Below are positions 58,328 to 64,000 of a DNA stretch of 64,000 bases, in pieces. The notes under the pieces were generated by a model. It made no database searches. It worked only from the letters and a program-made list of their open reading frames with translations, and was not told the origin of the DNA. This DNA comes from Anaeramoeba ignava. Its lineage: Eukaryota; Metamonada; Anaeramoebidae. The position numbers were made by a program, and so were the translations under genes. The DNA is taken from the NCBI GenBank assembly GCA_028826165.1, contig JAPDFW010000137.1, positions 35,001 to 99,000 on the forward strand, given 5' to 3'. The first letter of the stretch is position 1. Each line of letters begins with the position of its first letter.

Positions 58328-60775
58328 ATGTCAACTTTATCTTTAAAATTGGAAAAAATCTTAAAACTTTCTTCAAAAGAAAAATCAATAGAGGAATTGT
58401 CAAAATTTATAAAAGAAATTAGAAATTCTAACACAAAAAAATACAAACTTAGATTATCTTTAAAAGCTTGTCAAAATTTACTTGAAACATTTGAAAAAAG
58501 TTTAAAGGAAAATTCAATAAAATCAATAATAATTTGTTTGGAAACATTAAATTTTATTCTTGAATTTGAAAAAATGATGAAAATATTCATTGATTTAAAA
58601 ATTGGAGCTTTGTTATCACAAAAATTTAAAGAAATTTTACTAAATATTGATCAAAAATTCTCAAATTTTCATCAAAAAAAGATTTTCCAACTTTTTATGG
58701 AAATTTTCCAAATTTTATCTAAAAATTCTGATTCTCAAAAAGAAATTGGAAGAATAATCATTTTAATAATTGAGGAAGTTTTTCTTCGAGGATGGAAAGA
58801 AATTGATTTAGAATCACAGAAATTGCAACAAAAATCAATTGAAACAGTTCTAATTTTGTTATCAAATTGCGCAGAAAATAAAAAAATTCTGTTGAATTCC
58901 AAAATAATTTCTCAAGAATATTTACTCAGAATTTTAAATCTATTCCAATCAACAAACGATATTCTCATACAATTTTTTGTAGTTGAATTTCTTTGGAGGA
59001 TAATTCGTTCAGGAAATATTTCTTTGGCAAAATTTATTGATGAAAAAGAATTCAAATTAATATCTTTTTTTGATGAAGAATTAGGAAAAATCTCTCCAGA
59101 TAATTTCCGCAAGGATTCAAGACACTTTATTAATAAATTTAACCAAGAAATGCTTCCAAATCCCCAAATTCTTTCTTTAGAATTCGTTTCAACAATTTTT
59201 GGTGATGTTGATGATATGGGGATTCATAATTTAAATTGGATTGATTTTGGAGCGAATATTGTTTTTTTATGGATTGATAATTCTCTTCCAAATTTTAAAG
59301 ATTTCTCAAGTTGCGTCCAACTTTATTATTCAGAAATCAAAAAAATGGAATTTTCCAAAAAAAATGTTAAAATTAGAATTAATTTGAAAAATAATTTACA
59401 AAATGAGCAATTAAGAAAATTAATGGAGAATCAAGTTAATAAGTTTATTGTTTGTCAATTCGAAGAAAAATTGATTAAGAAAATTGAAGATTCATTAATT
59501 GAATTTGTAACAAAAAACATTCAAAATTCAAAAAAGGAAAAGAAAAAGAGTTTTGTTAAATCATCAGTAGCATATTTTATTCCAGAAGAAGAAGAAGAAG
59601 AAATAAATCAAACAAAAAAAAGAAAAAAATCAAACAAAAAAAAATCACTTCATAAAAAGCATAAAAAGCATAAAAAACAAAATCAAGAAAATATTGAAAA
59701 TAATGAAAATAATGAAAATAATGAAAATAATGAAAATAATGAAAATAATGAAAATAATGAAAATAATGAAAATAATGAAAATAATGAAAATAATGAAAAT
59801 AATGAAAATATTCAAAATAATGAAAATAATGAAAATGATGAAAATGATGAAAAATCTTTAAGTCAACTATTTCAATCTCAACAAAATGTGGAAAATATTG
59901 AAAATATTGAAAATAATCAAAATAATCAAAATATTCAAAATAATGAAAATATTGAAAATAATGAAAATAATCAAAATATTGAAAATATTGAAAATATTCA
60001 AAATATTCAAAATATTCAAAATATTCAAAATGACGAAATTGATGAAATTGATAAAATTTTTATGGAAAAAGAATCCAAGAACAATTTCATCATTAATCAA
60101 GTAACAAATTTAGATAAAAAAAGAATAAATGCATTTCCTAAAAATCAAAATGAATCAATTACTTTAAAAGAAAAAGATAATTTCAACTTCATTCTTAAAA
60201 AAGAACATACAAATCAAAGTAAAAAATTCAATCAAAAAAATTCCAACAAAAATGAATTAAAAGTTAAAGAACAATCATTAGATCAAAATATTTCGAATTT
60301 TATAAATCAATTTGAAAAAGTTTTCAAGAAAAAAGTTCAAGTAAAAAAAAGAAAAACATCAGAATTGATTGAAAAATTTAAAAAAGAAAGTGAAGAAAAA
60401 ATGGAACAAATTTTATCAAATCAAAAAAAACAATTTGAACAAGAAGAAAATAATTTAATTCAAAAAACAAAAGAAATCAAAATCCAAATTTTAAACAAAG
60501 CAAAACATTTAAAACAATTTCTTGATTCTTTTTCAGAAGAAATGAAACAATTCAAAAAATTTCAGGAAAATATTTCATTATCAATTATTCAAATAGAAAA
60601 ACAAATAATTTTGAAACAAAAAGAAATTGAAGAAGAAAATTCAAATCAATTTAATTCTTTATGTGAAGAAATTCAAATGACTGCAAAAGAATTACTTAAA
60701 GAATTAAATCAAATTAATTCAGATGATGAAAATTCGCTTATAAAACTTACAAAATGTTTGATTGAAGATTTTTGA
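58328..60775 (+). CDS. SYCP2-like chromosome-axis protein (tentative)
   Basis: Intact single-exon ORF of 815 residues. Residues 1-270 are an all-helical, armadillo-like region. Residues about 285-385 form a domain with NLNWIDFGANIVFLWI, CVQLYYSEIKKMEF and VKIRINLKNNL, which resembles by eye the Spt16M/PH-like domain of SYCP2 (WIDFNLGS..., ...IYSIEVRESKKLLTIILKN). Then come a Lys/Glu-rich disordered stretch with Asn/Glu repeats (about 430-590), basic residues, and a long C-terminal coiled coil (about 655-810). Armadillo, Spt16M-like, disorder and C-terminal coiled coil is the published architecture of meiotic axis proteins SYCP2/SYCP2L. The match is structural rather than strong sequence identity. 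Confidence 0.5.
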   Translation: MSTLSLKLEKILKLSSKEKSIEELSKFIKEIRNSNTKKYKLRLSLKACQNLLETFEKSLKENSIKSIIICLETLNFILEFEKMMKIFIDLKIGALLSQKFKEILLNIDQKFSNFHQKKIFQLFMEIFQILSKNSDSQKEIGRIIILIIEEVFLRGWKEIDLESQKLQQKSIETVLILLSNCAENKKILLNSKIISQEYLLRILNLFQSTNDILIQFFVVEFLWRIIRSGNISLAKFIDEKEFKLISFFDEELGKISPDNFRKDSRHFINKFNQEMLPNPQILSLEFVSTIFGDVDDMGIHNLNWIDFGANIVFLWIDNSLPNFKDFSSCVQLYYSEIKKMEFSKKNVKIRINLKNNLQNEQLRKLMENQVNKFIVCQFEEKLIKKIEDSLIEFVTKNIQNSKKEKKKSFVKSSVAYFIPEEEEEEINQTKKRKKSNKKKSLHKKHKKHKKQNQENIENNENNENNENNENNENNENNENNENNENNENNENNENIQNNENNENDENDEKSLSQLFQSQQNVENIENIENNQNNQNIQNNENIENNENNQNIENIENIQNIQNIQNIQNDEIDEIDKIFMEKESKNNFIINQVTNLDKKRINAFPKNQNESITLKEKDNFNFILKKEHTNQSKKFNQKNSNKNELKVKEQSLDQNISNFINQFEKVFKKKVQVKKRKTSELIEKFKKESEEKMEQILSNQKKQFEQEENNLIQKTKEIKIQILNKAKHLKQFLDSFSEEMKQFKKFQENISLSIIQIEKQIILKQKEIEEENSNQFNSLCEEIQMTAKELLKELNQINSDDENSLIKLTKCLIEDF

Positions 60776-60792
60776 AAAATGATTAAAAAAAA

Positions 60793-62558
60793 TTAGAAAA
60801 TCAAGCATTTATTCCTTCTTTTTTCTTTTGTTTCAATTTGAATTTGATTTTGAATTTGATTTTGAATTTGAATTTGATTTTGATTTTGATTTTGATTTTG
60901 ATTTTGATTTTGATTTTGATTTTGATTTTGATTTTGATTTTGATTTTGATTTTGATTTTGAATTTGATTTTGATTTTGATTTTGATTTTGAATTTGATTT
61001 TGATTTTGATTTTGATTTTGATTTTGATTATTAAATTTTTTAATTAATAAATCAAATAAATTTGGATTTGTTTGATTTAATTGAAAATAATCAATTCCAA
61101 TTTTAATTTCATCAATTATTTCTTGTGTAATTTCAATTTCATCTTTAATTTGATTTGAATAAATCCAATATTCAAATATTTGAAATGATTTATTACTTAA
61201 TTCACTATAATCTGTAACTTTATTAGATTTATCTTCAGTTACAGATAAAAACATTCCTCGATATAATTCGCTTCTCGTTATTAATATTAATTTAGGAAAT
61301 TTATATTGTTTTTCTTTTCTTTCAATTATAAAATCTTTTTCATTTTCATTTTCATTTTCATTTTAAATAATTTTATCAAATCTTCTTCAAGATTGGAAAA
61401 AGAAGAAGGAGAATAATAAATAAATGAATTGTAAAATCCACAATAAATATGATAATTGGAAATATTTTCATTAAATCTTAATTTAGGAAGTTCAATTTGA
61501 ATTGGAATTGATTGATTTTTTGTATTTCCAGTTCCTAATTGACCAAATAAATTTTCTCCAAATGATATCAATTTCCCTTTGGAAGTTAAAATCAAAGTAT
61601 GATTATATCCAACAGAAAAATCAAGAATAATATCATCATTTTCAAATAAAAATGATTTGATTTCAGTAAATTCATAAGTATTTCCATATTGGCCAAGTCC
61701 ATTATATTGATAATTTCCACATGAATAAAGTTTTCTTTTTGGATTTTGATTTTCATCTTCATTTTCAATCAACATTATTGAATGAGTATATCCACATTGA
61801 ATATCAATTATTTTGCCTTTTGGAATATTTTGGATTTTGGTTAATTTTTGGATTTTTGTTTCTTTTCTTCTTGATTTTCTTAATCCAACTTGATTAGAAC
61901 TATTATCTCCGCATACAAATAATTCTTGATTTGATTTTAAAAGAAAAATATATTTTGAAGAATTTCCTGAAAATATTTTAGAAACATTTTTCATCATTAA
62001 AATTGGTTTTTTTGTTTTTTTAAGTTTTTTAGAATAAAAACTAAGTTGACCATAATAATTTGAACCAAATCCATAAGCATTTTGATTTGAAGTTAATAAG
62101 TAAACTGAACTTCTTCCAGAAACAATATCTTGAATTATTCTATCATTTTTATCTTCAATTAATGATGAAATATTGATAAATTCATTTGGATTTTTTGAAT
62201 TAATATATCTTCCTTTTGCAAATACATTTCCTTCTTTTGTTAAAATAGCTTCACTTTGATTACAAACAGTTACTTTTTGAATATTTTCTTCAATTTCTAT
62301 TTTTGAAGGATTTTGTTTTGAATTATTTTCTTGTAAATATTGTATTGCTTTTCCATTTTTAAAAAGGAAAATTGTTGAAAATCTTCCTGATGAAATTTGT
62401 TTAATTTGTTTTTCATTTTCATTTTCATTTTCATTTTCATTTTCATTTTCATTTTCATTTTCAAATTTAAATTGAATTGGTTTTTTTATTATTGTTTCTG
62501 GTTCATTTTTGATAAGTTTTGGATATTTATTTGAACCAAAAAATAAAATTTCATTCAT
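60793..62558 (-). CDS. RCC1-BTB protein with C-terminal CaaX motif, one frame break
   Basis: The first frame (62558-61326) carries RCC1-type propeller repeats over about 390 residues: YGFGSNYYGQLSF, LFVCGDNSSNQVG, YSCGNYQYNGLGQ, LISFGENLFGQLGTG. Just after LIKLFK it runs into MKMK repeats and stops. The other frame reads NENE, then a BTB domain: DFIIERKEKQYKFPKLILI, RSELYRGMF, SFQIFEYWIYS. One missing base at the T-run 61361-61364 explains the break; corrected length is 588 residues. After an NQ tract the protein ends KEKRRNKCLIF: a polybasic stretch plus CLIF, a CaaX prenylation signal of the Rho type. Predicted membrane-attached RCC1-BTB protein; it could act as a GTPase regulator or cullin-3 adaptor. 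Confidence 0.75.
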
Positions 62559-62658
62559 TTTTGAAAAGAAAAAAATGAAAAATAATTTTTATTAATCAAG
62601 AAAAAAAGAAACAAAACATCAATCTAAAAAAAAAAAGAAAAAAAGTTAATATTTTCTT

Positions 62659-63744
62659 TTAAATATCACTAAAATTATTTGCGAAAAGAGTAGAATAAGA
62701 AAGATTTTGATTTTGATTTTGATTTGAATTTTGATTTGAATTTGGTTTTTGATTTGAATTTTGATTTTGATTTGAATTTTCATTTTCATTTTGATTTGAA
62801 TTTTGATTTTGATTTGAATTTTCATTTTGATTTGAATTTTCATTTTGATTTTGATTTTGATTTTGATTTTTATTTTGATTTGAATTTGAATTTTGATTTG
62901 AATTTTCATTTTCATTTTGATTTTGATTTTGATTTTTATTTTGATTTGAATTTGAATTTTTATTTTGATCTGAATTTAAATTTGAATTTGAATTTTCATT
63001 TGAATTTTCGTTCATAATACTTTTTCTTTTTTCCTCTTCCTTTTGTTGTTGGCGTTGTCTTCTAAATTCAGTTCTAGCCAATCTCAATTTTTCTAGTTCT
63101 TCTTGAACAAAAGGTTTAAAGAAAATACGCAATTTATTAACTTCTTTTCTAGAAAACATTTTAATTTTAAAAGCAACATTTAATAATTTATCAGGATCAA
63201 AAGCATTTTCAGGAAGTTTTTTAATAGTAACAAATAAAGTTGCATGATCATTAGATTTAAAAAGAGATTTCTTATTAATTTTAAACAAAGCCAAAGCAAT
63301 TCTAAAGAGCATTTTATCACCTTCAAAAAGAAAAGCATCCCAAATTCTTAAGGTTGTTTCAGTTGGAGTGCAAGTTAAAAAAACACAAAGAAACCACTGT
63401 TGAGTTATTAATTCCAAAGATACATTTGTTGATAAAATATGCGATCCAATTTTGTTCAATCTTTTCAATAATAATTTTTTTAATACTCTTAAATCAACAT
63501 GTGATGAAACCATATCTGATGAATAATAATCTCTTGGCATTTTATCTTCTATAATTGATACTAACATCCAAAATGCTTCTTCTTCATTCATGTATAATAA
63601 TAAGAATGCTGCTAAAAAATTCATTGATTGACAATATCCAATTTTGTCATTTCGCCAACTGTATGCTACAAGTACATTCCGTAATTTGTCAACGTTTTCT
63701 TGTTTGCGATAAAAATCATGATCTGGAAAAGTTCTATGCAAATC
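62659..63744 (-). CDS. TBC-domain RabGAP, last exon
   Basis: The exon begins after an AAAAAG acceptor with DLHRTFPDHDFY, the motif carrying the catalytic Arg finger of TBC RabGAPs, and next shows GYCQSMNFLAAFLL with the Gln finger. TQQWFLCVFLTC and LRIWDAFLFEGDKMLFRIALALF are typical of the second half of a TBC domain, closest by eye to TBC1D2/GRTP1-type proteins. A charged helix and about 110 residues of Asn/Ser/Gln repeats follow, ending SYSTLFANNFSDI. The 5' exons lie beyond the right edge, past an AT-repeat intron starting at 63745. Predicted to switch off a Rab GTPase on membranes. Confidence 0.85.
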   Translation of the reverse strand, partial: DLHRTFPDHDFYRKQENVDKLRNVLVAYSWRNDKIGYCQSMNFLAAFLLLYMNEEEAFWMLVSIIEDKMPRDYYSSDMVSSHVDLRVLKKLLLKRLNKIGSHILSTNVSLELITQQWFLCVFLTCTPTETTLRIWDAFLFEGDKMLFRIALALFKINKKSLFKSNDHATLFVTIKKLPENAFDPDKLLNVAFKIKMFSRKEVNKLRIFFKPFVQEELEKLRLARTEFRRQRQQQKEEEKRKSIMNENSNENSNSNLNSDQNKNSNSNQNKNQNQNQNENENSNQNSNSNQNKNQNQNQNQNENSNQNENSNQNQNSNQNENENSNQNQNSNQKPNSNQNSNQNQNQNLSYSTLFANNFSDI

Positions 63745-64000
63745 CTTTTTTTTTTAAAAAAAAAATTTCAAATCATTTCAATTTAATTTAATTTAATTCA
63801 TTTTAATTTAATTTACTAAAATTATTTCAATATTTAATTTATTAAATTCATTTTAATTTAATTTAATTTAATTAAAATTATTTCAATATTCAATTCAATT
63901 TAATTCAATTAAATTCAATTAAATTCAATTCAATTATAAATTCAATTCAATTATAAATTCAATTCAATTCAATTCAATATTCAATTCAATATTCAATTCA
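63745..64000 (-). repeat. Intron of the TBC gene, AATTGAATT repeats
   Basis: From the acceptor at 63745 to the window edge the sequence is AATTTAATTTAATTC and AATTCAATTCAATT repeats. It contains no exon that I can see, so the upstream TBC exons are outside the window. Confidence 0.75.

Noticed and set aside
1-64000. tRNA, rRNA or snRNA genes
   Set aside because: I looked for G/C-rich conserved cores (such as tRNA GGTTCGA loops) outside coding regions and saw none. A covariance-model scan would be needed to exclude divergent ones.

Overview
This window is eukaryotic nuclear DNA from a very AT-rich protist. Genes are split by GT-AG introns, many of them long, and spacing between genes is short. 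TAA and TGA both act as stops, so the code looks standard. Gene content suggests a free-living anaerobic amoeboid or flagellate: a catalytic [FeFe]-hydrogenase fused to a flavodoxin, several RhoGEF, RCC1/BTB and TBC signalling proteins, and many Asn/Gln-rich low-complexity tracts. An Anaeramoeba-like organism is my best guess. This is inference from gene content and base composition; no rRNA gene is present to confirm it. All splice models were built by eye from reading frame, GT/AG sites and protein family conservation.

Layout, left to right. 1-2399: AT satellite, probably an intron of an SLC35B-type transporter whose first exon is at 2400-2644 (-). 3386-4867 (-): FG-GAP-type membrane glycoprotein, whose 3' end is tandemly repeated. 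5129-12945 (-): dihydropyrimidine dehydrogenase, three exons, two satellite-filled introns. 13195-15448 (-): mRNA guanylyltransferase with a long Asn-rich N-terminus. 15976-21457 (+): WD40-[FeFe]-hydrogenase-flavodoxin fusion in eight exons, the most unusual gene here. 22382-26364 (-): PP4-type phosphatase catalytic subunit. 27403-29041 (-): nine-finger TFIIIA-like protein, head-to-head with a PIG-L GPI de-N-acetylase at 29070-29927 (+). 30250-36298 (+): giant Asn-rich DH-PH-DH-PH RhoGEF. 36479-39936 (-): zuotin/DNAJC2. 40188-42917 (-): two tandem TOM1-like 7TM genes. 43052-43943 (+): Abraxas-like MPN protein. 44968-47449 (+): propeller protein with a Pro-Thr stalk. 47733-53024 (+): 14-exon lipidated armadillo protein. 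53208-56387 (-): Cys/Phe-repeat protein, ubiquitin-like protein and a second RhoGEF. 56583-58163 (-): four-pass membrane protein. 58328-60775 (+): SYCP2-like protein. 60793-62558 (-): RCC1-BTB protein with a CaaX end. 62659-63744 (-): last exon of a TBC RabGAP.

Two general patterns stand out. First, long introns are filled end to end with a simple AT repeat, and different introns carry different motifs. Second, about ten genes carry one or more single-base frame breaks, nearly all at short A/T runs. Consensus sequencing error is the likeliest cause, though real frameshifting is not excluded by sequence alone. Neighbouring genes do not form an obvious pathway. The main themes are anaerobic redox metabolism (hydrogenase, DPD), Rho/Rab/Ran-type GTPase regulation (two RhoGEFs, TBC, RCC1-like), and core RNA and protein biogenesis (capping enzyme, TFIIIA-like, zuotin).
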